From Microdochium bolleyi (Eukaryota; Ascomycota; Sordariomycetes; Xylariales; Microdochiaceae): a DNA stretch of 64,000 nt. Under the pieces are notes generated by a model. The model saw only the letters and a list, made by a program, of their open reading frames with translations, had not been told where the DNA came from and searched no databases. Both the position numbers and the translations under genes were made by a program. How positions within the stretch are numbered: the stretch's first letter is position 1; the number at the start of each line of letters is the position of its first letter. The DNA lies in the NCBI GenBank assembly GCA_001566295.1, contig KQ964245.1:2671524-2735523 (forward strand), written 5' to 3'. Shown piece by piece: positions 10,871 to 21,956 of the stretch.

Positions 10871-12821
10871 ATGGATCTTTGTCGTTGCCGCCCTCATGGC
10901 CAGAGCCGCATTGTTGTAAACCGCCGAGGCGATATCCTGTTGTTGTTGCTGCTGCTGCTGCTGCCAGTCGAGAGCGATGCTGCGGCGATGAGCATGGCCA
11001 AGGAGCATTGAAGCCGCCAGCACGGATCCGTGTGCGTTCGAGTCTTGCTCCTATGTGCGGGCTCACTCGAGTGTCGTATTCTGAGCTTGGCAACACCGGG
11101 CCACCGTCGAACGTGACTGCAAGAAAAGAGGTACTGTATAGTAGATTATGCGCCGATTAAAAGTGAATATCGTGGAAAGAACGGAAGAAGAAAAAAAGAC
11201 TCAAGAATCCACCTGGGACTGCTCGGCCGCGTTGACGAAATGAAGGGTGCTGATGCAGCTGGTCGACAGCTCTCAATGCAAAGAGTGTGAACGAGTGAAG
11301 GTTTGCAGGGCCAGGCCGGGCCGCGACGGGCAATGCGATCGATGACTCGAGTCGATCCATGCCATGGGCAGCCGCGTTTCCAATATGATTGCTTCCCACC
11401 TGAAGCTTGCTTGAGCCTTGCAGGCCTGCCATGCATGGGGCATGGCTCGATCCCCCAGACCTCTAGGCTCTGGTTACAGCGTCGTGCGTACCAGACAGCT
11501 GTGCTTGGATGGAGCCCTCGTGGAGCATGGGACCGCAGCCTCGGGTTGTTCCGAAGTATCCAGGCTGTGGCTAGCAACTCCGTGCTCCGTCGCAGCTGAG
11601 TTGTCGTCACAGAAACAGAGCCCGTCAGTCGCACTACTGACCGTTGGAGAAAGGTGCTGAGCTGCAGCAGGGGTGTTCCGTTCAGGACTTGAGACAACAG
11701 GGGTCCGCGGCAGAAGTGGCAGGGGGTCGAGGAGGGCGAGAGGTCATAAATGATCAATTGGTGGTGCAGGGGGGGGGGGGCGCTTCCGTCCGTTCCTGCA
11801 TTATTTGTGTGACGCGAGAAGCCGGGTGACAGGCAGCACAAGGTTCGAGATGAAGCCGTCTCTGCTTGGAGGTATATATCTAGCCACTGCGAGGCGATCT
11901 CGGGAGGGCCCAGGTTTTGAGACTCACCTGCTCGACTATAGAAGTGGCTATGACGTGCAGCATCTTGCGTGCGGCGTCAACAAGTCGGAAGATCGGGGGA
12001 TCTGGCATTAGCAGAGGTCGACCGGCTCAGTTCATGGCCGTCTTGGCGCGCCAGGGTGTCTTCAAAAATATCTCGACAATTCTCTCGTATGCTGGTCGTG
12101 TCGTAGGGAAGTAGAAACTCTGAAGAGTCAGTTGTAGAATCCACGTCCCATGTAGGGCATATCATGAAGCCCTTCGAAAATCGCCTCTTCGCCGAGCCGA
12201 TGATGGCCCAGCCCTCACATGCATGTTCCTATGCTGGCTGAAATAGCCATTGAGCCAGGGGCCGCGTCCCTAGCGGCATGTGTGTTGAAGCCAGTGCCCA
12301 AACGGGGGATAGGTGATGGGGCGCCCTATGGTGATCTGTGACCACAGAGCTGAGAGGGCTATACTACACTGCCCTTGTGCTAACAGCGGCACCTGCAGAC
12401 TCGGTGGATAAACACATAGAGCAGGCGGAGAATGAATTGACAAGGAGAGATCTATAATAGCAGCAGATACTTGTTTCGTCGCCTACTGTTGCACGGCACC
12501 GAAAGTACCGTTTAGATCTCTGTACTATGAGCTGCGAGCCCCCAGTCAGCTTGAACCAGGCAGCCATATCTACGGCACATAGGGCCCGCCCGTGGCCATC
12601 GAGATTTGGCACCACATTCAGCATCTTGCTGAATGGACTCGGTTGCATCTCGTTGCACTCATAGTAACCAGTCACAACGTACAATTACAAATGACGGGCC
12701 ATCCTCGCCTGCGACGTCTCCGACCTGGTGCTGCCAGGACTCGGCCTGTCCCAGACTCGGCTCTACGCAGCGCCGGGGCCACTGAAACCTTGGTTGCACC
12801 AGACGCGGCCCGACAAACGCC
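10871..12821. other. Divergent intergenic region
   Basis: About 1.95 kb between the minus-strand membrane protein and the Zn2Cys6 regulator. It contains a CTG/CAG run near 10938-10962, which could be coding (poly-Gln) if the membrane-protein gene starts further upstream at 11023, and a 12-G tract at 11769-11780. A 231-codon minus-strand frame at 11146..11841 lacks recognisable features and is not called. Confidence 0.45.
11769..11780 (+). repeat. Poly-G tract (12 G)
   Basis: Uninterrupted run of 12 G on the plus strand in the divergent intergenic region. Its length in a real assembly is error-prone. Confidence 0.9.
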
Positions 12822-15065
12822 ATGCGGCATGCGTCTGACATGGCCGCCGCGGAGCTGCCTCCGGAGACCGCAAATGCCCAGCGACGACACCACAACAAGT
12901 CCCGCACCGGCTGCCGCCTGTGCAAGACGCGCCGCGTCCGCTGCGACGAGGCCAGGCCGTCCTGCGCCGCATGCCAGTGGCTGCGGCTCGATTGCCACTA
13001 TGTCGACCCGAAACCCCGGCAGAGGAAGAAGAAGAAATACGTCCCAGTCCCCGTGGCTGAGCGGCAGCTGCGTGCCCTCGTGCCTGCCCTCAGCACGCCG
13101 GCCGTGACTCCGGCGCTGATCACGCCCGACGACACTGCCCGGGCCATCGTCTTTGCAACCTTTGGCGATCTTGATCCCATGCGCACGACCCGCTGCGGCG
13201 TCTTCGGTCCCGACCTGGCCCAGCAGAGCGTACCACACGACTGCTTCCGCTTTCTATGTGTGGCCATCAAGGACCTGAGCCGCTCTGGCAATCCAGCTCT
13301 GCGACAGCACGGCTTCTTGCCTCTGGGCCAGCCGCAGAGGTTTCTCGACAGCTGTACCTTTGGCAGGGACAAGCATCTCTTCGCTGCGGCCACCAACTAT
13401 GGCCGGGCCCTCGCCACCTTCAGAGAGGCACTGCCGACCATGGCCCCGCGAGACATCGCCTACGGCACCTTCTTGTTGTCCACCTTCGAGACCCTCCGAG
13501 GCGATGCCATCTCTGGCGGTGCCCTCATGACCGCAGGCGTTTCCATGCTCCGGCCCTGTGTCGAGGCTCCTCCGCCGGAGCGTGGCCGGGCCAGGTACGG
13601 CATTGACGCCCGCGATCGCAGCATGGCAGGCCCGAGCTATGTCGAGGCCGTGGCGGTCCGGTGGGTGGCTTTGAGCATTCTCGGTGGGTTTTCGGTGGGT
13701 TCTGGATTGCTTGACCAGGGCGAGGCTGAAGATCGCAATGGCAGCGAGGCCCCGTCGGACTCTGCCTCACCCCCCGTAAGCGATCTGGGGGGTTTCCCGA
13801 AACGACTTGGCTTCAGCAACCGTGGCGGAGCAGGCAACTGCAGGCAAGATTGGAACAAACGCAAGGTGCCTGCCATCAAGCTACCCACGGAGTCGCTGCC
13901 TGCTCCCGGGGATGACGATACAATTGAGACACTTCGGTCAAAGTGGAACGACTTCCAGAGCACGCTCGAATACTGGTATCTGAGTCGCTACTGGGCCATA
14001 GCCGTGGGCCAGCCTTTCGATTCGATGCAGCACTTGTCAGAGCAGTCTCGGCTACAGCAGCATATGGACTCCTGGCATCGCATTTTGGAGGGATATGTGG
14101 AAATAAACAGGGGTAGATACGCCCAGGACGGGGGTGAGTTAGACACTCTCTCCTTGCTGTGCGTATATCTGCACTGCGGGCAGATCATGTTAGCTTCTGC
14201 TGTTCCTCAAGTTAGCTTCGCTGCACGCGCGGAGGACGAGCACGCGGTCCTAGTTGAGAGGGCTATCCCGTCAACGACGCGTCTGGAGCATCTCATTCAC
14301 CAAGAGATCGACGAGGCTGCTCTGACGCGGCTGGTCGAGCACGGGACGAATGAGATTGATGGTTTCCGCATATCCGACTTCAACGGCATGCTCTTCGACC
14401 TGACGATGCTCCCCATGATGACCCTGCAAGCGAGCCGGCAAGTTGCGGCGGGGCTTGAAGCAGGACAGTTGTCAAACTGCAGTCCCAGAGAGCATGGGCA
14501 GCTTCAGTTGAGACAGAAAAGCGAGCAAGCGGAAGCGGGACTCGGGGCTTATGATGTAGGCTTAGAGCGGCCTGTCGTTATGGATATGCCACAGCCATGC
14601 AGCAATGATACGCCCAGCCATCACGATGGCGACGATAATGGCAATACTGACGAAGGTCTCGAAATGCTGCTCTGTAAGAAGCAGCTTGCTTTGCTCGAGT
14701 TGGAAGCCACCATTGAAAGGGTGGCTTTTGAAGAGCAAGAACGGCAGCAGGAGCTGGAGCTGCCGCCGCGACAAACGTCGACACCAGCATCACACACGTT
14801 GAGCATGAGCAGCTCAGCTTCCATGGATGGTGACGGGACTTCCCGTGGCCCCTTGTCCAACTCATCAAGTCCTCCCCTTTCCGGTCAGCCACCGAGTCTG
14901 GCTGCGCCAACCTCGGGGGCTCTGAAACGACTAACACGGAGAGAATTCCAAGTCATGCCACTCCGCACGCGCAAAGGGCTCACCCAGGAATGCACAGCAC
15001 TGCAGCTTGCTGTGGCAACTGCGGCGTTGCTCGATGGCAAAGTCTATACGCAGGTGGTTGCGTGA
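12822..15065 (+). CDS. Zn2Cys6 fungal transcription factor
   Basis: A single open frame of 747 residues. The N-terminal binuclear zinc cluster is complete: Cys31, Cys34, Cys41, Cys48, Cys51 and Cys58, spacing CX2CX6CX6CX2CX6C, followed by the basic RQRKKKK linker near residue 69. The middle region (DCFRFLCVAIKDLSRSGNPALR through FLLSTFETLRGDAISGGALMTAG) fits the helical regulatory domain of this fungal family. The C-terminal third is Gln/Glu- and Ser-rich. It should bind DNA in the nucleus, probably at CGG-type half-sites. The target pathway cannot be read, since neighbours are housekeeping genes and there is no cluster. Met7 at 12840 is an alternative start. A region near residues 310-350 is poorly structured, but I saw no convincing intron there. 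Confidence 0.88.
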   Translation: MRHASDMAAAELPPETANAQRRHHNKSRTGCRLCKTRRVRCDEARPSCAACQWLRLDCHYVDPKPRQRKKKKYVPVPVAERQLRALVPALSTPAVTPALITPDDTARAIVFATFGDLDPMRTTRCGVFGPDLAQQSVPHDCFRFLCVAIKDLSRSGNPALRQHGFLPLGQPQRFLDSCTFGRDKHLFAAATNYGRALATFREALPTMAPRDIAYGTFLLSTFETLRGDAISGGALMTAGVSMLRPCVEAPPPERGRARYGIDARDRSMAGPSYVEAVAVRWVALSILGGFSVGSGLLDQGEAEDRNGSEAPSDSASPPVSDLGGFPKRLGFSNRGGAGNCRQDWNKRKVPAIKLPTESLPAPGDDDTIETLRSKWNDFQSTLEYWYLSRYWAIAVGQPFDSMQHLSEQSRLQQHMDSWHRILEGYVEINRGRYAQDGGELDTLSLLCVYLHCGQIMLASAVPQVSFAARAEDEHAVLVERAIPSTTRLEHLIHQEIDEAALTRLVEHGTNEIDGFRISDFNGMLFDLTMLPMMTLQASRQVAAGLEAGQLSNCSPREHGQLQLRQKSEQAEAGLGAYDVGLERPVVMDMPQPCSNDTPSHHDGDDNGNTDEGLEMLLCKKQLALLELEATIERVAFEEQERQQELELPPRQTSTPASHTLSMSSSASMDGDGTSRGPLSNSSSPPLSGQPPSLAAPTSGALKRLTRREFQVMPLRTRKGLTQECTALQLAVATAALLDGKVYTQVVA

Positions 15066-15687
15066 TGAATATCGCATGTGAGCTATGCAGAGAACGGCTC
15101 CCGCACTGGGAGAATATTCTTGGATGAAAGGTTACAGGCAGATTCAGGTCCAGGATATCTTCCAGTGATATCTCTTCCCAGATTCTTCGCAAGCTCCTTG
15201 ATGTAAGACCAATTGCAGCCACGACCACGACGAAACTTATTATGGTCTTGTTGTCCGGAATACTTCCATACTATGGACTCATATATTGCGTAGAATGCGC
15301 AATCCTTCATCTTCTCCATTTCGTACATGTTGGTGGGCGATCTCAAGCTGTCATCTGCGAAGTCTCGCGCGACCAGCTGACAGCGGCGGGACGTGATTGG
15401 TGGAAGGGCCGTCGCAGGGATCAAACACTGCGGGATAGAGCCGCAAAGAGTGACCCACTTCCAGCTCCAGATGATGAATGATCGTGGCGGGACATCAGAT
15501 CCAGGACCAGGACCACGCCCGCGCATTTGCTCCCGTCTGCTTTGTTCCAACGCACCACTGCTCGACAGCTCGCCGCGACCTCTTTGTTCCTCTCGGCTGC
15601 CATATGGATTGGTGCAGAGCCGATACTGCCACCTCAGTCGCCACCTCACCTTGTTACGAACGACCAGCTCAATGATATAGCCAGACG
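15066..15687. other. Intergenic region upstream of LSM1
   Basis: About 620 bp. A 188-codon minus-strand frame covers much of it but shows no domain. The last 150 bp is CT-rich leader for LSM1. Confidence 0.45.
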
Positions 15688-16473
15688 ATGGACAACCCGC
15701 ACGCCCACCATCACGACAACGGCCCTCCGCCGCCGCACGCCGGAGGAGGGGGAGGCCCCATGCATCATGGCCCGCCTCAGCAGCAGGCGCTCGGTCGCGG
15801 CGCCGCTCAGCCGCCCCAGCCGCAGCAGCTGCCTCCCCAGATGTTCACGACCGCCGCGCAGCTGCTAGACCTCACCGACAGCAAGTCCCCCTCGTTGTTG
15901 CCGTCATGGCCTTGACTGTACACTCTGGAGCCACTGGAAACTCTGACACCTCGTGTGCGCGCGCTGCAGAAAAGCTTCTTGTCATCCTCCGTGATGGCCG
16001 CAAGCTGACTGGCATATTACGAAGCTGGGACCAGTTCGGTATGTCGCTCGCAATGTCCTGACCACTGCATCTCACGCCAGACGCAGCAGCAGCTCTCCAT
16101 GCCGTGCATGTACCATTGCGCTGACAGAATCCGCTACCTTCCCTCCGCCACAGCCAACCTCGTCCTGCAGTCGACAGTCGAGCGCATCTTCGCCCACACA
16201 TCGGAACCTGACGCGCCACAGCCGCAGGGCTACTACGCCGACGAGACGCACGGCATCTACCTGGTCCGCGGCGAGAACGTGCTCCTGCTAGGGGAGATCG
16301 ACCTCGACAAAGACGACGACGTGCCTGCGGGCTTCGAGAAAGGCGACTTCAAGACTGTGGAGAAGCTTGCCAAGGAGAGGAAGGCCGCGGAGAAGGTCCG
16401 CGAGAAGGGCCGGCTCAAGAAGCTGGCCTCGCTTGGCTTCGAGGGGGAGAACATGGGCGAGATCATTCTTTGA
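15688..16473 (+). CDS. LSM1: Lsm1, U6 snRNA-associated Sm-like protein of the decapping complex
   Basis: Three exons, 15688..15880, 15970..16038 and 16154..16473, give 193 residues. Joining restores [39 protein letters not shown], the Sm1/Sm2 core of Lsm1. Lsm1 with Lsm2-7 forms the cytoplasmic ring that binds the 3' ends of deadenylated mRNA with Pat1 and promotes decapping in P-bodies. A His/Pro/Gly/Gln-rich segment of about 50 residues precedes the Sm fold, and a charged coiled tail (DFKTVEKLAKERKAAEKVREKGRLKKL) follows it. Intron 1 must use a GC donor (GCAAGT) to keep the invariant Lys-Lys and the frame. Intron 2 is GTATGT...CACAG. Confidence 0.92.
15881..15969 (+). other. GC-AG intron in LSM1
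   Basis: An 89-nt intron with donor GCAAGT and acceptor CTGCAG. The split codon A|AA gives LTDKK, exactly the Lsm1 consensus. No GT donor nearby preserves both frame and motif. Confidence 0.85.
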
Positions 16474-16963
16474 GTGATGATCATGACTGGGTGGATCTTG
16501 ATGGTGTGAGGGCGTCAAAGTCAGAGACTGCGGGAGATGAAGGCCAAGGCTCTGGCGGGGAGTATGACAGATAACGAAAGATGAGAACACGGCACGCGGG
16601 CCACGGGCAGAATATTGTGAAATGCCTGCGGTCCTGCAAGATTCAGAGATGAGGCCGGACCTCGAGGTCTGGCATGGTCGAACATGGCCATCACCGACAG
16701 GCGCCCAGCAGTGCCTCTCAGCCTGCCGCTGGGTCATGGAGAAGATCATAGAGTTGAGCTCAAATATCTCATGGTAGGACGAACATTACAGTCTATTATC
16801 CACCATCATCACGCTGCCCACAGGTATAATTCAAAGGCCTTTCCTTGTACACAAAGTTATGCCAATTTTTCATCATTCACAGTTTCGAACATTGCCTGAA
16901 AAGGATCGCATTAGCCGCCTTACGACCGGCTCTTCTATTATACATCAAGAGGTATATGGCCGC
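16474..16963. other. Convergent intergenic region
   Basis: About 490 bp between the 3' ends of LSM1 and the epimerase gene. No gene features seen. Confidence 0.5.
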
Positions 16964-17950
16964 CTACTCCTTCTCGTCGTGCTTCCATCCTAGCAGCCTC
17001 TCAGCCTTGTCCGTGGTCCAGAATCCACGCTGTGACTTGAAGTCCCCTCTGAGCTCTGCATCCGGATAGTACTCCTTGGCCAGCTCCTCCGAAGTCTTGT
17101 CAAACTGGGATGTCGTGGGTGCGACTATGTTGAAGATCTCACACCCGGTCCACTTCTCGCCCTTGCTCTCGACCTCGTCGTCCCAGACAGACAGCAGGCA
17201 CGCCCTCGCCGTGGCCGTCGGGTTCACCCAGCCCCAAAGCTCCTTGACGGCCGAGCCCTGCCAGTCCTCGGCGTGGCCCTTGGCCACGTTCTTCCTCGTC
17301 TCGACGGCGTGGATCCGCATGCACGCGATCCGCATTTCGGGGAACCACTTGACGAGGCTCTGCGCCGCGACCTCGGCCGCCTGCTTGCTCAGCGCGTACG
17401 AGTCGGTCGGGTTCATCGGGTACCCCTCGTCGATCGGGAAGTAAGGGAACTGGAGCGGCTGGTTCGCGTAGGCGAGGCCGATGGCGTTGACGCTGCTCGC
17501 GTAGCACACCCTGCGGATGCCGACCTCGGCGGCCGCGCGGAACCCGTTGAACGCCGAGAGCACGTTGTTCCCAAACACCTCGTGGTCGGCTTTGCCCTTG
17601 GGGTCGGGCAGCGCCGCGAGGTGGATCAGCGCGTCGCAGCCCCGGAAGGCCTCGACGGCGGCGTCGTAGTCGTTGGCCGCGTCGGCGGTGCGCATCTCGC
17701 TGTTCTTGGTGCCGTCGTGCTCCTGCTCGGACCGATTGATCTGCACCGTGTGGTGCCCGGCCTCGGCGCACACGCGCACGACCTCGCGACCGACGGCGCC
17801 GCGGGCGCCCGTGATGGCGATCTTCATGCTTCTCGGACTGCTGGACGAGATTGCCCTTGTGTAAGCGGTAGCGAAGAGTCTCGGGACTGTGAATGTCCTT
17901 CCTGTTGCTGCTGGGGGGATGATGCGTGTTGGTATGGCTCTTGCGATCAT
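16964..17950 (-). CDS. NAD-dependent epimerase/dehydratase (extended SDR)
   Basis: One exon, 328 residues. The Rossmann glycine motif GARGAVG follows MKIAIT at residue 42, and the catalytic YXXXK is YALSK with upstream ASSVNAIG supplying the SDR serine. LIHLAALPDPKG and DSYALSKQAAEV are typical of sugar-epimerase-like extended SDRs. The substrate is not evident. The first 41 residues are rich in Arg, Ser, Thr and Ala without acidic residues (MIARAIPTRIIPPAATGRTF...), as in a mitochondrial presequence. Met42 opens the fold directly, so an internal start would give a cytosolic form. It is convergent with LSM1. Confidence 0.85.
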   Translation of the reverse strand: MIARAIPTRIIPPAATGRTFTVPRLFATAYTRAISSSSPRSMKIAITGARGAVGREVVRVCAEAGHHTVQINRSEQEHDGTKNSEMRTADAANDYDAAVEAFRGCDALIHLAALPDPKGKADHEVFGNNVLSAFNGFRAAAEVGIRRVCYASSVNAIGLAYANQPLQFPYFPIDEGYPMNPTDSYALSKQAAEVAAQSLVKWFPEMRIACMRIHAVETRKNVAKGHAEDWQGSAVKELWGWVNPTATARACLLSVWDDEVESKGEKWTGCEIFNIVAPTTSQFDKTSEELAKEYYPDAELRGDFKSQRGFWTTDKAERLLGWKHDEKE

Positions 17951-19048
17951 TGTACCAGGTGGTTTTCCCGCCGAGGGACAATCGCTCGACCCGCAGCCTT
18001 ATATAGCAATCTTTTATCGGGACTCTGGCAGACGCCGCCTATAGAGCGGCAGCTTCGGGTTGTTGCTGGTCGTTTGTGACGTCTGTTGCTGCTTTCTTGA
18101 TCATGATGGCGTCATGCGGATCTGGGCATGCATGAGCTGGGAGACATTGCGGCCCACAGTATCTGTTCTGTTTGCAAGTGCAATTGCAATTGCAACAATG
18201 TATGTTAGTACCTTATCGCTCCCAGACGGCAGCTTGTCTGGGGCCAGGGCATTGTTGCCTGATTATGGCTAGCCATCAAGTTGTTTTGCATGTTTGAGGC
18301 TGACAGATGTAATGAAGACAACAACCATTCCAGCATGTGAGAGCCGCGGTCGATCACGCCGGACCGGATCCGATTTAATCAGTGCAATATTGTGCGTAGT
18401 ACCAGACAAGCACAAGATCACCTCAGACTTCAGCCCTCTCTGAGATTATCTTGTCACTCATCACATGCTCGAGTCTTGTTGTCGATCACACCGCAATGTC
18501 GCCGTGGCGATGACCCTCTTGCACGAGAGCTGTGAAGGAGCATTGACTCCGGACGATGAATGTGGGGGCAAACCGCGGCTGGGACCCCACTGCCTTAGGT
18601 TAGGTAAGCAGGCGCCCGACGTCGGCACTAGCAAGGGTCTGGTCGCACCTGCATCCCGGCAACGCTGCACGAGCTTGTGATGGTAAACATTGCCGCACCA
18701 AGCTTCCGCATTGCCAGGCCATTAACTACGAGGAGCCCATCTGGCTCTGAATGCAAGACCACACAAACATTCTCATCGACCCACGCTCGTTGTTTGCGAC
18801 GGCACCTCGGTAAGTCGCCACATGGCACGGCAGCACTCAGATCGAATTGCTGCTGCATCCAGAGCCGCACGTAACCTAGGGACAGAGAGAGACCAGGGGT
18901 TTGGCGGGACAAGCAGCGACCCCGCTGACCACCAAATCGCAGGACAACGGCCGAGACACGTCAACACCAATAGCAGAGAGGCAGCGCGCCAGACAAGACC
19001 AGGAGACCGAGAGAGCAGCTGCGTAGCGGCACATTCCTACACGTCAAG
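17951..19048. other. Divergent intergenic region
   Basis: About 1.1 kb between the epimerase and MOB1 starts. TATATAGCAATC (about 18000-18012) is a possible TATA element for the epimerase. The 150 bp before MOB1 is purine-rich leader. No further gene seen. Confidence 0.5.
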
Positions 19049-19919
19049 ATGACCTCGTTCATGACCACCGTGTACGCCTCACCCTTGCCATCTCTACACA
19101 TCCCCGTCTGTCGTTCTCAAACACCGCCCACGTCACAAAGATGGCTTCCACGATCCATGCCGCTAACACTCTGCGGGTGGCAAACAGCAACGCGAGGCGC
19201 AACCAGTTCCGCTCCAGGCCGGGCAAGGGCGGCAGCTCCAGCCACCAGCTACGCCAGTATGCCGAAGCCACGCTCGGCGGCGGCAGCCTCCGCAAGGTCG
19301 TCAAGCTGCCCGAGGGCGAGGACGAGAACGAGTGGCTCGCAGTCAATATGGTCGACTTCTACAATCAGATCAATCTGCTCTACGGAGCCATCACCGAGTT
19401 CTGCTCACCGCAGTCCTGCCCCGAAATGAAGGCCACAGACGAGTGAGTCACTTCGCTCCTCCCGTTTCTCCTTGAATTGGCCGCTCTGGCGGGCTACCTC
19501 AAAACGACTTAACTGACTGGATGTCCCAACTCTTCCTTCACAGATTCGAGTACCTCTGGCAAGACAACGAGACCTACAAGCGGCCCACGAAAATGGCTGC
19601 GCCTGCCTATATCGAGCAGCTCATGAGCTGGGTCCAGAGCAGCATCGACAACGAGGCCGTCCTGCCGAGCCGTATCGGCGTGCCCTTCCCCAAGTCGTTC
19701 CCGTCCCTCGTCCGCCAGATCTTCAAGCGCATGTACCGCGTCTACGCGCACATCTACTGCCACCACTACCCCGTTATCCGCGAGCTCGGCCTCGAGCCGC
19801 ACCTCAACACTAGCTTCAAGCAGTACGTTCTCTTTATCGACGAGCACAGCCTTGCTAATGGCAAGGACTACTGGGGACCCCTGGGTGATCTCGTGGACAG
19901 CATGCTACGCAGCGACTGA
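19049..19919 (+). CDS. MOB1: Mob1 kinase activator (mitotic exit / septation network)
   Basis: Three exons, 19049..19071, 19188..19442 and 19544..19919, give 217 residues, the usual length. The first coding exon is only 23 nt (MTSFMTTV). Intron 1 is GTACGC with branch GCTAAC and acceptor AACAG; intron 2 is GTGAGT...CACAG. The ATG at 19141 lies inside intron 1 and is not the start. The protein shows the Mob/phocein fold: [21 protein letters not shown], the zinc-site residues in [11 protein letters not shown] and [10 protein letters not shown], and [15 protein letters not shown]. Mob1 binds and activates the NDR-family kinase Dbf2/Sid2 to drive mitotic exit and septation at the spindle pole body and septum. 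Confidence 0.95.
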
Positions 19920-20549
19920 GGGCGAGGGAAGCGCCATCAAGCGACGGTAGCGTCATTTCGGAGTTCTGTGCAGCATTGTTGTTTCTCTTTATCAGGAATT
20001 ACAGGCGGGCGTTTCATGTAAATTTGTCTTGATTGGGAGCGCGCTCGTGGGAGACACAATCCAGCATCCACCAACGATAGACTTTCGGGAGTCGTGTGAC
20101 GCAGACCACAGTATTGAGCAAGTCAAACTCGACCAGTCGGCAAGGCCTTGTGTCATTTGTGTCCAGCAAATCAATGTCACGCCACAGAGTTTCCCGACCA
20201 GTGCACACAGCCAGCGTTATAATTGGGTATTCGACAAGGCATCTGGTAGTGGTATCATGTCATAACCTGGTCCATCTCACCTTGGAACCAGTTCCTTATC
20301 TCGCCGTGGAGTCGGTGTTGTCGATTTCCATCACAGTGTGAGATTGCGGCCAGCCTTCCAAAGAAAGGAAGAAGAAAAAGTAAAGAATCAAGTCGCCGCG
20401 ACAAAACGCCGTTCCGTGAAATTGCATCTTTGCCTCCTTGATGAGGCTGGTTGGATCTGTCCAAAATGTGTGATATCGTCCCACATCATAATGTGTTCAT
20501 AATGGTAAGTGGACAGGTGAGTTTTGACCTGCCCAATGATTGTCCTGCG
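19920..20549. other. Convergent intergenic region
   Basis: About 630 bp between MOB1 and the carrier gene. No gene features seen. Confidence 0.5.
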
Positions 20550-21956
20550 TCACTCCAGGTCTTCAAGCGCGTTGATCTTCTTCTTGAAGAACTCAAATGC
20601 CGAGAAGAAGACGGCGTTCACCGCCGCTGAACGTCCCATGGAGACCCCTAGTCCGCGGTACATGTCCCGCCTGAACCAGCGGATCTTTGGTAGTGGGACC
20701 TTCTCCTGTCTTGAGTACATAAGTGCGTTCCGCTGATATATGCTCTTGACCGAGTCAATGGGATCTGAGCAATGGCACATCCATTAGCACGAGCCCATGC
20801 CGTCAACTGTCAGGTGCTCGGAAACTTACAGATAAGCGCCCATGAGACGATCCCGCACAACGCACCAGCGACCAAGACCGCAATTGGATTCTTATGTGCA
20901 TCTTTGCCACTCACGGTCGTCAAGATCTGTTTGCTGCTTTCGTATGTGGCGAAATAGATGCCAGTGCCCAGCGTGTCCCTCACTGTAGCTTGCATCAGTG
21001 AATAGCTCCCGCGCAAATGACTGGCTTAGACCAGCATAACTTACATAGATGTAGGTTGAGTCCCGTATACATCCCACTCATTCCTCGATGTTTCACGATG
21101 TTGGCTAGAGTCTGGAATGTCCCTTTGTTGTGGTAGCTCATTGCAATAGCTTGTCGTTTCGGATCGGCATTCTTCTGGTTGGCCATCAGGACAGACACCT
21201 GGGCACTGAGCTTCGTCAACTCGAATGGGCCTGCCACAATGCGCTCTGAGTCAGCGTAAGAATAATCGTGGCTAGGGAGAGCATAGGCTTACAGGCGATA
21301 AATGTTATTCCAGAACCTGCAGTGGCACCAGCCAGGCCGAAACAAGCAAGAGTGCCTAGTGTTGGGTATGCGCCGGTCTTGTTGACGTGCTCGAGTGGAC
21401 AGAAGCCCAGATTCTTGCCCATCCAATCGGAGTACGTGTACTTAGAGCGTTGATATATCGAGAACGATACGGTCCGCACGAGCGTCACGCTGGCCAGGGG
21501 AGCAGTCACGCCTACAGACAGGGCACAAGTGTAATGTCAGCCGCATAGTTCGAGCTCATCTCGAACTTCGTCCCACAGCGTGGGTAAGCACTGCCGTCCG
21601 AACAGCAGAACAGGAGTTCAAATCCTACCTCTGAAGAAACCTCGCATGCCCTCAGCCTTGTACGTAGTGTTGACGCAGTCACGAAATCCATTGTAGGGGT
21701 ACGTCTGTAGGCGGGTCTTGACGCTGTCGAGCGGAAAAGCGGTAATGGTGGACAGAACGCTCGCCGAGCTGGCAGAGACCTCGGTGCGGTATCGTTTCAC
21801 CCAGCGCCGCGGCTCTGCCGTCCCAGTGCTGCTGATGCTGTTGCTGCTGCTGCTCGCAGCGGGAATCGTTGTGGTTGTGCTGGGTCGAGGCATTGTGGTG
21901 CGAGTCCGAAGTGAAGCTGGGCTGGTGACATCTTGAACATTGGACTCTGCTGGCAT
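20550..21956 (-). CDS. Mitochondrial carrier (SLC25 family), substrate unassigned
   Basis: Five exons, 21629..21956, 21293..21511, 21045..21230, 20830..20982 and 20550..20764, give 366 residues. The three carrier signatures (P-x-[DE]-x-x-[KR]) are all there: FPLDSVKTRLQTYPY, CPFELTKLSAQV and YPIDSVKSIYQRN, the last restored only by joining exons 4 and 5. About 60 residues of Ser/Thr-rich sequence precede the first transmembrane helix. The protein belongs in the mitochondrial inner membrane as a six-helix solute carrier. The second repeat's Phe-Glu instead of a more usual residue pair may help subfamily assignment. I cannot name the solute. Introns are 62-117 nt, all with G[TU]A-type donors. 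Confidence 0.9.

Noticed and set aside
11146..11841. 231-codon minus-strand frame
   Set aside because: No recognisable domain, no codon bias, crosses a poly-G tract.
19141..19187. ATG at 19141 as MOB1 start
   Set aside because: Lies inside an intron with donor GTACGC, branch GCTAAC and acceptor AACAG; splicing gives the expected [12 protein letters not shown] start.
21565..21640. tRNA-like string with A-box- and B-box-like motifs (GGTAAGCACTG; GAGTTCAAATCC)
   Set aside because: T-stem pairs fail at two of four positions, no acceptor stem forms, and the stretch lies mostly inside intron 1 of the carrier gene.
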